Below, piece after piece: positions 1 through 9,554 of a DNA stretch of 64,000 nucleotides (positions are counted from its first letter, which is position 1; the number at the start of each line of letters is the position of its first letter). Below the pieces are notes generated by a model that saw nothing but the letters and a program-made list of their open reading frames with translations, was not told the DNA's origin and did no database searches. Source of the DNA: Desulfomonile sp963700305 (GTDB lineage: Bacteria > Desulfobacterota > Desulfomonilia > Desulfomonilales > Desulfomonilaceae); the NCBI GenBank assembly GCA_963700305.1, contig CAVOXB010000023.1, positions 1 through 64,000 of the forward strand. Direction: 5' to 3'. The position numbers were made by a program, and so were the translations under genes.

Positions 1-241
1 GGGGAAACGAGAGCAGGCGATTCAATCATGAATTAGCGGGATATCTTTCGTCTGCGGCGCAAGCAACCAGCAGGATCTGCATCTCGCGTTCCCTGGGTTG
101 TCTCACGGGAATGGGTCTTCAAACCGGGCGAATCACTGACAAGAATGGTGGCCAAGCGTTCAAACTTTTTTTGACTGAGCCGTATGCTCGCGGAGTGATA
201 GCTATTGCCTTCATTGTCAGGGCCAAGGCCAGCTTTCTTAT
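1..241. other. Left edge, no supported gene
   Basis: A 70-codon leftward frame (33-245) is arginine-rich, has no family resemblance and no good ribosome-binding site, so I do not call it. It overlaps the end of the ankyrin gene by four bases only. I see no RNA gene or terminator here. Confidence 0.4.
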
Positions 242-919
242 TCAATACTCAGCGCCACGAGCCTTGAGTAGTTTTACCACATTCCCATGACCGGCGGAAA
301 ATGCCCAGAGCCATGCAGTCCAACCATTTTTGTCTTTGGCGTGAATGTCTGCTCCATTCTCCAGGAGAACGCTAACTGTGCTTTCGTGTCCTTCGGAAGC
401 GCTTGTTATTAAGGCAGTAGCTCCGTATTCGTCTCTCGCTTCAGTGTCTGCGCCGGCGTCCACCAGCAGCAGCGCCACGTCCGCGAATCCTCGTCGAGCT
501 GCTCTCATAAGAGCAGTACGGCCGAGGCCGTCAACCGCGTTGACATTTGCCTTTCTCGCAACCAATACTTTTACTACCTCCGGAAAATGCCGCCGCGAAG
601 CCTTCATCAAAGCAGTAGCACCGTATTGATCCGAGTCCTCCAAATTAGCCCCTCGGTCCAATAATAATTCCACCAGATGCGCTTGTCCGACGGATGCAGC
701 CCACAACAGCGGAGTCCAACCATAAGGATCTTTGGAATGAACGCTCGCGCCCTTGCTCAGCAAGTATTCGGCGATTTCCAAATGACCCTTCAAAATTGCT
801 TTCATAAAAGGCGTCAAGCCATCCTGGCCCGCTTCATCAACGTCGATGCCGCTTTCCAGCAACTCCTTGACGTCGTTCAGATCACCTGATTCGGCCGCAA
901 CGGATAACTGGTGCTCCAT
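242..919 (-). CDS. Ankyrin-repeat protein
   Basis: A 225-residue protein made almost wholly of about six ankyrin repeats of 33 residues. The repeats show the consensus pattern, for example DGLTPFMKAILKGHLEIAEY, GWTPLLWAASVGQAHLVELL and GRTALMRAARRGFADVALLL. Ankyrin repeats bind other proteins, and nothing here suggests an enzymatic domain, signal peptide or membrane segment, so a cytoplasmic partner-binding role is inferred. The frame is open to 985, but the ATG at 919 is preferred because AAAGGGGA lies just upstream and the residues before it do not look like protein. It ends near the window edge and converges with no neighbour. The partner is unknown. Confidence 0.9.
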   Translation of the reverse strand: MEHQLSVAAESGDLNDVKELLESGIDVDEAGQDGLTPFMKAILKGHLEIAEYLLSKGASVHSKDPYGWTPLLWAASVGQAHLVELLLDRGANLEDSDQYGATALMKASRRHFPEVVKVLVARKANVNAVDGLGRTALMRAARRGFADVALLLVDAGADTEARDEYGATALITSASEGHESTVSVLLENGADIHAKDKNGWTAWLWAFSAGHGNVVKLLKARGAEY

Positions 920-1074
920 GGCATTCCCCTTTGGAATAGATCTAAATGAAGAAAAACAGAGCGTGGATTCAGATCTCGGACCCAAATTGTTAGCATGACA
1001 CCGTCATCGGGGATGATGTTCGTGCGAGACGGGTCCTTGGTTCCTGAACCGCATTTCCCTGGATGAGATTTATA

Positions 1075-2688
1075 TCAAGTTTGTTCGGCAAGCGGAATCA
1101 TATTTCCCACATTTAATATTAATTGTGGATCGAGCACGGCCTTGATCATTCTGATCCTTTCCACGGCCTCCGAGCCGATCATCATTTTCAGCGCTTCGTG
1201 TTTTAGTTTTCCTATACCGTGTTCTCCGGAAACGCTGCCTCCCATCAGGCAGATTTTGTCGACCAACTCACGGTATATTCCTTGAAACATTTGCATTTCA
1301 TCCAGCGTATCGGGAAGCAGGTTACAGTGAAGATGCGCGTTACCTATGTGCCCGAAGCAATAAGATTTTCCTGACGGAAGAGACTCATAAAGAATGAGCA
1401 ATTCCTCCAGTTTTTCGATAGGGACTGCAAAATCCACCCCTATTTTCACCAATCCTGGCCGGATAAGCTCGTTAAGCTTTTCGGGTATGGATTGACGCTC
1501 CTGCCTGAATTTTCGGATCTGACCATGGTCGAAAGCAACTTCTGTCACGATTTCTCCGCGAGCGCACGCGCTGGTGAACGCATCAACTAAATCAGCCCAT
1601 TTGGCCATGCTCTCCATGGGATTTCCATCTCGCTGGTATTCCTGCTCCAGATAGATTGCACCATACGAGTTCTCCAGTTTACGCGCCCTGTCCGAGCCAA
1701 GAATGGGAGCTACCGAGCGTCCTAACCATTCCATACAGGATGGCACGAGATGTCGGAGTGCCTCGAGATAAGGCGTAGATTCCCACGCCAACCAGGCGAG
1801 GTCCGCCCGGATTTTCTTCTCCAGAGACTTCTGGGAATCGTGAAAATATTTCCTGAGGTTCTCCACGAATTGCACAAATTTGACCGTGCAAGCCCGGTCA
1901 GGCATGTACAAAACGAGGGAGAAATATGGGTCTCTCATTGGAAGAAGCCTGGTTTTGATACTCAGAAACACTCCTAAAATCCCCTCGCAACCTATGAAGA
2001 GATCCAGAAGATCCATAGAATCAGCATGGAACAAGCCAGCTGAATTCTTGCATTTCCTCCAGGAAGACCCGACGACGTGAGGAACAGGGATGAGAATATC
2101 CCGTTCAGCTCTTGGTACCGGAAGATCAGCAGGTATCGTGAAAAAACCTCCATTGCTTAACACATCACCGCGGTTTAACTCCAGGATAGTGCCGGTGGGC
2201 AAAGCCAACCGCAAGCCGAGCACGTAGTCTCTGGTGGGACCGTAAGAATAGCTCAACGCGCCGGATGCATTGGTGGCAACGTTTCCCCCCAAAGTGCAGG
2301 AATCTTCCGATGTGGGATCAGGGGGATAAAAAAGACCTTTGCCCTCGACCAGGGTCTTGTATGCTTTTAGGTTTATTCCAGGCCCCGCGATCGACACATC
2401 GGCTGGATCAACTGCGTTCAAGGCTTTGATGTCTATTACGATTCCCGCCGAGGGAACTGAAGACCCTGTCAAAGAGGTCTTCCCGGAAACCACCGTAACA
2501 GGTATTCTCCAACGGTTTGCAGAAATTAGCAGTTCCACTACGTCACGCTCATTGTGCGCCCTGACCAGAGCGTCCGCATGACCTCGGAATCTGGATTCGT
2601 CGTGGAGGTAATCGTGAAAATCGGTTTCCAGAACGGAGATTCCCTTATCACGACATTCCGAGACAAAACTCTTCAAAGGGGATTTCAT
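1075..2688 (-). CDS. FAD-linked oxidase (GlcD/D-lactate dehydrogenase type)
   Basis: About 537 residues with the two-domain layout of the FAD/FMN dehydrogenase family. An N-terminal PCMH-type FAD-binding domain (about residues 40-220) contains GKTSLTGSSVPSAG and CTLGGNVATNASGAL. A FAD-oxidase C-terminal domain contains GHIGNAHLHCNLLP and SGEHGIGKLK, the histidine-rich signature of glycolate oxidase GlcD and D-lactate dehydrogenases. It probably oxidises a 2-hydroxy acid; the substrate cannot be told from sequence. No iron-sulfur GlcF partner is adjacent, so it may use another electron acceptor. A TTG at 2706 in the same frame is an alternative start; I prefer the ATG at 2688. Intact and full length for the family. 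Confidence 0.9.
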   Translation of the reverse strand: MKSPLKSFVSECRDKGISVLETDFHDYLHDESRFRGHADALVRAHNERDVVELLISANRWRIPVTVVSGKTSLTGSSVPSAGIVIDIKALNAVDPADVSIAGPGINLKAYKTLVEGKGLFYPPDPTSEDSCTLGGNVATNASGALSYSYGPTRDYVLGLRLALPTGTILELNRGDVLSNGGFFTIPADLPVPRAERDILIPVPHVVGSSWRKCKNSAGLFHADSMDLLDLFIGCEGILGVFLSIKTRLLPMRDPYFSLVLYMPDRACTVKFVQFVENLRKYFHDSQKSLEKKIRADLAWLAWESTPYLEALRHLVPSCMEWLGRSVAPILGSDRARKLENSYGAIYLEQEYQRDGNPMESMAKWADLVDAFTSACARGEIVTEVAFDHGQIRKFRQERQSIPEKLNELIRPGLVKIGVDFAVPIEKLEELLILYESLPSGKSYCFGHIGNAHLHCNLLPDTLDEMQMFQGIYRELVDKICLMGGSVSGEHGIGKLKHEALKMMIGSEAVERIRMIKAVLDPQLILNVGNMIPLAEQT

Positions 2689-2892
2689 ATGATCTCTGGC
2701 AACCAATCGGCAAGTTCAAGATTCGGTATTTTCAGAAGAATTATGATAGGGGAAACTTATTATTGCAATGCTTTCCGGACCTCGACGCTTGCACGGACTC
2801 CGATCCGGCAAGCGTCGGGTGACTGCGAGGACGGTCCTCTTCTTATTTCAACATTGTCTGTTGCTCCTGGCTGTATAAGTTAATCTTTACGA

Positions 2893-3480
2893 TTATCGGT
2901 TGCCGCGATCCAAGGACGAAATCCTGTCCAGAGTCAGGGCCTTCCAAATGCCTCGGCGGTTCTTCTTGGCATCATCTTCCAGATGCCTGTAATCAACATA
3001 GGTCACATGAACGTAATCCCGCGTGACGAATCCCAACCCCGAACGAATTATTTCCGCATTCACGTCCACAGGCTCGCTATCATCGAGTGGTATCTTAATG
3101 TATGCCAGAAGGCGGTTCTTATCGTCATAAGCGTCCCATTTTCTCGTCCAGATCTCCACGGTCTTGTTCATGAGGAGGCTTTTGACGTAATTTCGGGAAA
3201 CCGCCCACATGTCGTTTCTTGAAATGAAAGACTGAACGCCCGCGTTCAATCCTTTTACTCTATCCCTGTTTCGCGGAGACCCGACTCCGAGCAGTCTTAC
3301 GATCACAATTCTTTCATGGCCCCTCATTTTTAGCTTCACAAGATTGGGAGCTTCCACCCCGATCACATGTGCTTGACCATAAAGATTGTACCTGGGACTG
3401 AAGGCCCACGACGGTAAGTCAGACCCCAACACCACCAGCGCAAGGATCATCACACTGAGATGTCTCCTAGGCCAGGACAT
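2893..3480 (-). CDS. Secreted staphylococcal-nuclease-like protein
   Basis: A 195-residue protein with an N-terminal signal peptide (hydrophobic run about 9-26, ending SWAF) and an SNase-like OB-fold. Recognisable blocks are VRLLGVGSP, the NRLLAYIKIP strand, the helix NAEIIRSGLGFV and the closing RRGIWKAL. In active nucleases the block after VRLLG holds the calcium-binding Asp and the catalytic Glu. Here it reads GVGSPRNRD, so both are absent or moved. The arginine of NRLLAY is kept. It may therefore be an inactive or altered nuclease fold in the periplasm or outside the cell. The start ATG follows a GGGAGGAAA-type ribosome site. It lies in the same direction as its neighbours but with wide spacing. 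Confidence 0.8.
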   Translation of the reverse strand: MSWPRRHLSVMILALVVLGSDLPSWAFSPRYNLYGQAHVIGVEAPNLVKLKMRGHERIVIVRLLGVGSPRNRDRVKGLNAGVQSFISRNDMWAVSRNYVKSLLMNKTVEIWTRKWDAYDDKNRLLAYIKIPLDDSEPVDVNAEIIRSGLGFVTRDYVHVTYVDYRHLEDDAKKNRRGIWKALTLDRISSLDRGNR

Positions 3481-3776
3481 TTCCTCCCTCCATTCACAAT
3501 CAACATTCAGCTTTTGGGGGAAAGGTAACAGATCAGCCTGATCTTCAGAATTGAAGCACCGCGATTTCGCTATGCGCCGGCCAAGGGCAGGTCATTCTCG
3601 AGGGAAGCACGCGTCACGCGATTCAACAGTACCTATTAGATTTCCGAAACACTATTCCTCAGACCAATCCTTGAACACTATTCAAAACCCCCGCTTACTG
3701 CCAGTTGAACAATGAAATTGTCGATTCTTATACAAAAATTAACGGTATTGTTGCACCGCGTGGCGCACAATGGCAA

Positions 3777-4062
3777 CTATTTTTTCCCCTTAACCGATTC
3801 CTTCAAGGCCTTTGCAGGATAGAAACCTGGGCAGCCTCATGGCGGGAATAGTCATGTCCTTTCCGGTGCGTGGATTAACGCCTCTCCGAGCGTTTACCTC
3901 GATTACTTTGAAGGTCCCCAGTGAAGAAATACGAAATTTGCCGTCCTTCACCTTCAGGGAACTGTGAATTTCACTTATGAGAGTATCCAGAACCGCTGCT
4001 GCCGCCTTCTTGGATATTTCGGCCTTTTCGGAAATAAGGGAAACCATTTCCGGCTTTGTCAT
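3777..4062 (-). CDS. HU/IHF-type DNA-binding protein, frameshifted at the 3' end
   Basis: A histone-like protein of about 94 residues if corrected. The N-terminal dimer helices (MTKPEMVSLISEKAEIS) and the DNA-binding arm NARRGVNPRTGKDMTIPA are clear. The raw frame ends at 3790 with an atypical tail (RFLSCKGLEGIG). Removing one base from the AAA run at 3823-3825 switches to the frame FYPAKALKESVKGKK, which is the normal HU ending, stopping at 3777. The start is the ATG at 4062 rather than the two TTG codons before it, because AGGAGGG sits six bases upstream. HU proteins bend DNA and compact the nucleoid. The frameshift is more likely a read error than a real truncation. Confidence 0.9.
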
Positions 4063-4068
4063 CAACAA

Positions 4069-4481
4069 CCCTCCTAAAAATGATTACTCAACATAATGAA
4101 ATGAGTTGTCCCTCCGGGACGATTAAACCTGTCCACCCAGTGGAAAACGCGTGAAGCCAAAGACTCGCAGAACACCCTTGAATCTTCAGCCCCATGTATT
4201 ACACGCTCACATTGGACGTACCTTGTTAGCGTGTGAACGGATGCAAAAGCCGAACCAGTAGCGTGGCAAGACAGATTAATCAGGCCAGCAATGCTGATTT
4301 CTTTGAGGAAGAGTGGCATGATTTTTGTATATTACCCATAACGTACACAACATTGACATAAGTGTAAATATCGTGGACATCTGGCGCATCTCAGACGCGG
4401 ACACAAGACTCGGCAAGCGTGGAGTCGTTGGGAACCGACTCATCCAGTAATCATACAGTTATCGGAGCCAAGCAGCCTTTG
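4069..4481. other. Intergenic stretch without a supported gene
   Basis: An 81-codon leftward frame (4074-4319) overlaps the HU ribosome-binding site region and has no family resemblance. The sequence around 4320-4350 is AT-rich and could hold the HU promoter, but I cannot pick out boxes with confidence. Confidence 0.3.
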
Positions 4482-4548
4482 TGGAGCAGGCTTTCCAGCC
4501 TGCCTTGTCCTAAAAAGCCAATGATGGCAGGCTGGAAAGCCTGCTCCA
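4482..4548. repeat. Perfect 23-bp inverted repeat
   Basis: Positions 4482-4504 are the exact reverse complement of 4526-4548 with a 21-base spacer, so the RNA or single strand would form a 23-bp stem. It resembles a dispersed palindromic (REP/MITE-like) unit and lies about 50 bases left of the likely left end of the IS1380-type element. It has no U-tract, so it is not a standard terminator. Confidence 0.7.
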
Positions 4549-4703
4549 TAGAAGCTTCGCTGTCCCCTCGGCAACCGAATGGTCACATACCCCACGCCTA
4601 GATCGCGGGTCAAGAAAAGTAAAAAACCTCGTTGCCCCTGAGGTTTCAGGGGGATAGAATGCTTTTACCACGAAGAATCTATCACCAACGAGGTGAAGCG
4701 AGT

Positions 4704-6221
4704 ATGGCACAAGGTCTTCTTCCATTCCAGTATGAAATAGAAAAGAGAGACGGGGGGCTCACAGCGCTTGCGGGGCTGCCTGCATACGTGGAATTCGCTC
4801 ATGCGATGGGTTTAGGGCGCCTCATATCCGAGCATGTGCGGGTTCGTCAGGGTAATCAGGGCTGGACGGACGAACAGATGGCGCTGCCGCTGATCTGGTT
4901 GAATGTTGCGGGAGGAGACTGCGTTGACGATGTCAGGGTACTGGAGAGTGACGAGGGGTTCTGTCGATTTCTTCGGGAGATTGAGGGCTATGGTCGAACG
5001 GGTTCGGAAAAGCGGGCGCTGAGAAGACGGTGGCGCAAAGCAAGGACCCGGACAGTGCCGTCTGAGACCATTATCCGTGAGTGGCTGGCGTGTTTTCACG
5101 ATTTCGAGCAGGAGAAGCAAAAGGAGCCCCATAAGGCTTTCATTCACCGGCCCACGGAGCATCTGATGGGTTTGATCGAGTGCAATGCGGGCTTTGCGGC
5201 AGAGATGCAGAGGAAATCTCCGGAGACCACGGCTACCGTGGACATGGACGCAACCGTGTCACAGACGCACAAGAAGGAGGCGGAATATTGTTACCTGAAA
5301 TACAAGGCGTATCAGCCGCTGAACTTTTATTGGGCCGAGCAGCGACTCATCCTGTTCAGCGAATTCCGAGACGGCAATGTTCCCGCCAATTATGATCTTC
5401 TCCGTGCATTCGAGCAAACGTTGGGGTTTGTGCCCTCTGGCGTGAAGACGGTGTATCTGCGTTCGGATGCGGCAGGATATCAAGAGGATCTCCTCAAATA
5501 CTGCGCTGAGGGGAAAAATAAACGATTCGGGACCATAGGTTTCGCTGTGGGAGCGCCGGTGAACGAGGCATATCGGCAAGCAGTGGCAGATGTAGCGGAC
5601 GAGGATTGGCAGCCTTTGTATCGAGAGTTGAAGGGGAAGCTGGTGGATACGTGCCAGGAGTATGCTGAAGTCTGTTTCGTGCCCACGTGGGCTGGGCGCA
5701 AGAAGCACGGTCCGGAGTATCGGTATCTTGCGATTCGTGAACCCCTCGAACAGCAGGCCCTCCCCGGCCTGGATGATCAGCTGAGTTTGCCGTTTCAGAC
5801 CATGAATTGGGGGAGAGTGAAGTACAAGGTTACGGGCATTGTGACGAACCGAGACTGTGCGGCCGATGAACTCATCTGGTGGTATCGAGGCCGGTGCGGG
5901 AAGTCTGAAGAAGCGCATTCGATCATGAAGGAGGACCTGGCAGGAGGGAAGTTTCCTTCCGGTCTTTTTGGAGCCAATGCCGCATGGTGGCAGATCATGA
6001 TTCTTGCGTTCAATCTGAATTCGGCCATGAAGCGCTTGGTATTGGGGGGAAGCTGGGTAAATCGTCGTCTCAAGGCGATTCGCTTCTGGCTGATCAAGGC
6101 GCCGGGACGTGTGCTCACACACTCTCGACACCTTATCGTTCGGCTGGTTGGGGGGCATGCGTCGAACGAGATACTTCTCGAAGCGCGAAGGAGGATGATG
6201 TGCCTGTGCGATTCGGGCTAA
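4704..6221 (+). CDS. IS1380-family transposase
   Basis: A 505-residue DDE transposase resembling the IS1380 family. The first acidic residue is in TVDMDATVSQTHK, the second in VYLRSDAAGYQEDLL, and the catalytic Glu block is WWYRGRCGKSEEAHSIMKED. The frame is open from 4632, but ATG 4704 has GAGGTGAAG upstream and matches family starts. The sequence CCTAGATCGCGGGTC at 4597 resembles the CCTAG-type left end of IS1380 elements such as ISEcp1. I could not find its matching right end, so the element limits are uncertain and the copy may be truncated on the right. It separates the HU gene from murA and probably arrived by transposition. Confidence 0.9.
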   Translation: MAQGLLPFQYEIEKRDGGLTALAGLPAYVEFAHAMGLGRLISEHVRVRQGNQGWTDEQMALPLIWLNVAGGDCVDDVRVLESDEGFCRFLREIEGYGRTGSEKRALRRRWRKARTRTVPSETIIREWLACFHDFEQEKQKEPHKAFIHRPTEHLMGLIECNAGFAAEMQRKSPETTATVDMDATVSQTHKKEAEYCYLKYKAYQPLNFYWAEQRLILFSEFRDGNVPANYDLLRAFEQTLGFVPSGVKTVYLRSDAAGYQEDLLKYCAEGKNKRFGTIGFAVGAPVNEAYRQAVADVADEDWQPLYRELKGKLVDTCQEYAEVCFVPTWAGRKKHGPEYRYLAIREPLEQQALPGLDDQLSLPFQTMNWGRVKYKVTGIVTNRDCAADELIWWYRGRCGKSEEAHSIMKEDLAGGKFPSGLFGANAAWWQIMILAFNLNSAMKRLVLGGSWVNRRLKAIRFWLIKAPGRVLTHSRHLIVRLVGGHASNEILLEARRRMMCLCDSG

Positions 6222-6560
6222 GACAAAGCGCGGGGGCAAAGTGGCGCTGGGAGGGGGCTGAGAAGAGCCGGGGGGAATAGTTTGCTCAGAAAACAGCCCG
6301 AATCAGGGGAAGGGACATACATTTTGAGCAGTCGCCCAGTCAGACCTCATCTATGGGCCTCACTGCCGACGTGAACTCATTCATTTGGTACCTCGGAACC
6401 AAATACCGGCGACATGACAAAACTAGACCGTGGATTATGGCACGGCGAATCTGTTGCGTCCAACCTCCAAAGATGGTATACAGCCACCGGAATCCCTATT
6501 TCATCGGCCATAGGTATTCCGTAACCGGCTTCTCGGCTACAGCGTCGAAAGGATTTCAAT

Positions 6561-7825
6561 ATGGAAAAGATAGTCATCCGGGGCGGAATTCCCCTGAAGG
6601 GAAGTGTCATGGTGAGCGGCTCCAGAACGCCGCGTTGCCATTGATGTGCGCCTCCCTGCTAAGCACGGATGAGATGATTTTCCACCGTATACCAGCGCTG
6701 AGAGATATTCGCACCACCAAGCAACTGCTGCTGCAACTCGGAGTGCAGCTTGACGACTTTACACCCGGGACCCTTAGAATTAAAGCTCGAGAAATCACTG
6801 ACCATATTGCGCCGTACGAGCTCGTGAAAACAATGAGGGCCTCTGTGATGGTTTTGGGGCCCCTGATGGCTCGAGAAGGCCGTGCGGACGTAAGCCTTCC
6901 CGGCGGATGCGCCATAGGCGCCAGACCCATTGACCAGCACCTAAAGGGACTCGAGGCGATGGGCGCAACCATAGAGCTGGAAAACGGTTATATCAAGGCA
7001 CGCGCAAAGAGGCTTGAGGCAGCGGATTTCACCTTTGATCTCAAGACGGTGACGGGAACCGAGAACCTCATAATGGCGGCAGCCCTTGCCAAAGGCACGA
7101 CTGTGCTTCGAAATTGCGCCATTGAGCCCGAAATTACTGAATTGACCCATGTAATCAGCCGCATGGGAGGTTGCATCACTGGGGCGGGCACCGATACCAT
7201 CGTGATCGAGGGCAAGGATCGATTGCGAGGAATAGTGCACGAAGTCATGCCAGACCGAATTGAAGCGGGTACCTTTATCTTGGCAGCGTGCATTACTCGC
7301 GGTGATATCACTGTCACAGAATGCAATCCCGAACATCTCGCGGCGCTTCTTGAAAAACTTGAGGACGCGGGACTGAAACTGGAGACATCGGAGCGGCAGG
7401 TGCGAGTGATTTCCAACGGGAGAGTAAAGAGCCGAAATATGGAAACGAATCCGTATCCGGGCTTTGCAACTGATTTTCAAGCTCAATACATGGCCTTGAT
7501 GGCTTTGGGAGACTCGGGTTGTAACATAACGGAAAACGTGTTCGAGAACCGGTTCATGCACGTTCAGGAATTGGTTCGCATGGGGGCCAGCATAAGAATT
7601 TCCGGTCGCGTTGCGAGAGTCGAGGGTGTCAAAGAGCTTTCCGGAGCCCACGTGCAAGCGACTGACCTCAGGGCCAGCGCTTCACTGATCCTTGCGGGAC
7701 TTTCAGCAAAAGGCGTTACTGAAATTCATCGCGTTTACCATTTGGACCGCGGATATGAGCATATTGAAGAGAAGCTGGCCAATCTTGGGGCCGATATAAG
7801 CCGAGAAAAGGACGACATGTTGTGA
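6561..7825 (+). CDS. murA: UDP-N-acetylglucosamine 1-carboxyvinyltransferase, frameshifted near the N-terminus
   Basis: MurA transfers enolpyruvate from PEP to UDP-GlcNAc, the first committed step of peptidoglycan synthesis in the cytoplasm. The true N-terminus MEKIVIRGGIPLKGSVMVSG starts at ATG 6561 after AAAGGA, but this frame stops after 27 codons. Adding one A at TCCAGAAC (about 6621-6627) gives the canonical SGSKNAALPLM block, and the rest runs in one open frame to 7825. The catalytic cysteine is in LPGGCAIGARPIDQH, and DRIEAGTFILAA and the closing YHLDRGYEHIEEKL are typical. The long open frame from 6353 therefore has a spurious N-terminus. As MurA is essential, a sequencing deletion is likely unless a paralogue exists. 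The stop overlaps the hisB start. Confidence 0.9.
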
Positions 7826-8430
7826 GCCCCTCAAAGCAAGTAATTGCAAGAACAGTGGAAATTAGTAGGAAAACATCCGAAACCAACGTGATCGTAAAGC
7901 TGTCTCTTGATGGCAGCGGCAGTGGGAAGATTTCCACTGGCGTAGGTTTTTTCGATCACATGCTGGATCACGTGATGAGACACGGTCTGCTGGATATGGA
8001 AATTTCCGCTAATGGGGATATTCACGTTGATTTTCACCACACGGTCGAAGACGTGGGTCTGACTCTGGGCGAAGCCCTGAAGCAGGCGGTAGGCGACAAG
8101 AAGGGATTGCGACGTTACGGTTTCGCACAGGTGCCCATGGACGAAGCCTTGGCGTCAGTCACTCTTGATCTGTCCGGTCGGCCAGTGCTTGTTTTTTTTA
8201 ATCCACTATCCGATCGGAGTGCGGGCGATTTTCCCCTGGATTTGGTGCCTGTCTTTTTGCAAGGTCTGGCTGATCGGGCCGGAATAACCATGCATGCCAC
8301 TGTCCATGTGGCTGAAAATCCACATCATGCGGCTGAGGCCCTGTTCAAGGCCCTGGGGAGGGCACTGAGGCAGGCCGTGGAGATAGACTCCAGGGTGAAG
8401 GGAATCCCTTCAACAAAAGGGGTGCTGTAA
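7822..8430 (+). CDS. hisB: Imidazoleglycerol-phosphate dehydratase
   Basis: A 202-residue monofunctional HisB, which dehydrates imidazoleglycerol phosphate to imidazole-acetol phosphate in histidine synthesis. The two manganese-binding repeats are visible: GFFDHMLDHVMRHG with HVDFHHTVEDVGLTLGEAL, and VAENPHHAAEALFKALGRAL. It lacks the histidinol-phosphatase domain of enterobacterial HisB, as usual outside gamma-proteobacteria. It starts with GTG at 7822, and GTGA overlaps the murA stop by four bases, so translation is probably coupled to murA. Full length and intact. Confidence 0.96.
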   Translation: MSPSKQVIARTVEISRKTSETNVIVKLSLDGSGSGKISTGVGFFDHMLDHVMRHGLLDMEISANGDIHVDFHHTVEDVGLTLGEALKQAVGDKKGLRRYGFAQVPMDEALASVTLDLSGRPVLVFFNPLSDRSAGDFPLDLVPVFLQGLADRAGITMHATVHVAENPHHAAEALFKALGRALRQAVEIDSRVKGIPSTKGVL

Positions 8431-8804
8431 AAGCGCCTTAGGTGCCAGGGAAATCTGGAGCCCCCGTTCTCTGCATTCCGGGAATCGCTTGGGACAGTTC
8501 TCTGAAGAAGTCACATGTCTATCGATTCCGTCGCTCGGTGAGACTGACAAATTTCTCGTTGTCATTGTGAGGATCGAACACCCGAAGCAATTTCAACGAT
8601 CAAAAACTGTGGAACTACTTCGCAGCGCTTGTAATGAAGTACAATGTCGTTTTGAATCCCCTCGCAATCGAATGCTCACTTCGAATATTCATCTCCACTA
8701 GAAATTTGTTTTGATGTGCGCTAGTGTGCGCCAATCTGCGGTTTGAGGGCGCGCAATCAAGCGCTTCGTTTTCAAGCTGAAATTAGCCGAGATTTGAGGT
8801 CTTG
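8431..8804. other. hisB-hisH gap
   Basis: A 370-base spacer inside what looks like a histidine gene pair. A 70-codon rightward frame (8489-8701) has no family features and I do not call it. I see no terminator with a T-tract. The spacer may carry a separate hisH promoter, but no convincing boxes were found. Confidence 0.3.
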
Positions 8805-9410
8805 ATGATAGTCGTAGTTGATTATGGAATGGGCAATCTTAGGAGCGTCCAGAAAGGTTTTGAGAAGGTCGGCTCCAACGCGACAATATCCAGGAACCCT
8901 GACGAGATCATGAGGGCCGATAGACTCGTGCTGCCTGGAGTGGGCGCGTTCCCGGAATGCATGAGGAATCTGTCGCGGCTGGATCTTATTAATCCGATAC
9001 TTGAATTCATGCAATCCGGCAGGCCTTTTCTCGGGATTTGTCTCGGACTGCAATTGTTGTTCGATGAATCTGAAGAGTTTGGATTTCACGAAGGACTAAA
9101 ACTGGTGCCTGGCACGGTGAAGTCTTTCGACCGAAACATCGGCCTGAAGATACCTCACATGGGGTGGAATCAGGTTTATTTCCGGAAAGAAGTGCCAATA
9201 TTCAGAGGTATACAGGACGGTTCGTTCTTCTACTTCGTTCACTCATATTATGTTGTACCAAAGCAGGAATCCGATATAGCAGCTGAAACCGATTACGGTA
9301 TAAAATTTACCTGCGCTATCGCTAGAGACAACGTTTTTGCAGTGCAATTCCATCCCGAGAAAAGCCAGGAAAATGGTCTGAAAATATTGACGAATTTTTC
9401 AAGTTTTTGA
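8805..9410 (+). CDS. hisH: Imidazole glycerol phosphate synthase glutaminase subunit
   Basis: A class I glutamine amidotransferase of 201 residues that supplies ammonia to HisF. The nucleophile is the cysteine of GICLGLQLLF (about residue 80), and the His-Glu pair is in QFHPEKSQ near the C-terminus. The N-terminal strand IVVVDYGMGNLRSV is typical of HisH. ATG 8805 is chosen over the TTG at 8802 because TGAGG lies five to ten bases upstream. HisA and HisF are not in the window. The protein is intact. Confidence 0.95.
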   Translation: MIVVVDYGMGNLRSVQKGFEKVGSNATISRNPDEIMRADRLVLPGVGAFPECMRNLSRLDLINPILEFMQSGRPFLGICLGLQLLFDESEEFGFHEGLKLVPGTVKSFDRNIGLKIPHMGWNQVYFRKEVPIFRGIQDGSFFYFVHSYYVVPKQESDIAAETDYGIKFTCAIARDNVFAVQFHPEKSQENGLKILTNFSSF

Positions 9411-9554
9411 AACTCAGCAAAAACTTGGGTGTGGAAGCTGGGCAAAATATTTCCCAAGTGAATGAATAAGACTTTGTGCTGACCTCCAACGCAAGAAGCA
9501 TCAAAACTCTCAGTATGAGGGCATCTTACCCGGGGTTAGCAAAAAAAAGACACA

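Noticed and set aside
33..245. 70-codon leftward frame at the left edge
   Set aside because: Arginine-rich composition, no ribosome site and no family motif.
5259..6239. 326-codon frame antisense to the IS1380 transposase
   Set aside because: Shadow frame; DDE motifs are in the plus-strand gene.
6353..6560. Upstream extension of the murA frame
   Set aside because: It is out of frame with the true MurA start at 6561 and has no MurA-like residues; it arises from the frameshift.
8489..8701. 70-codon frame between hisB and hisH
   Set aside because: No motif and no ribosome site; composition random.
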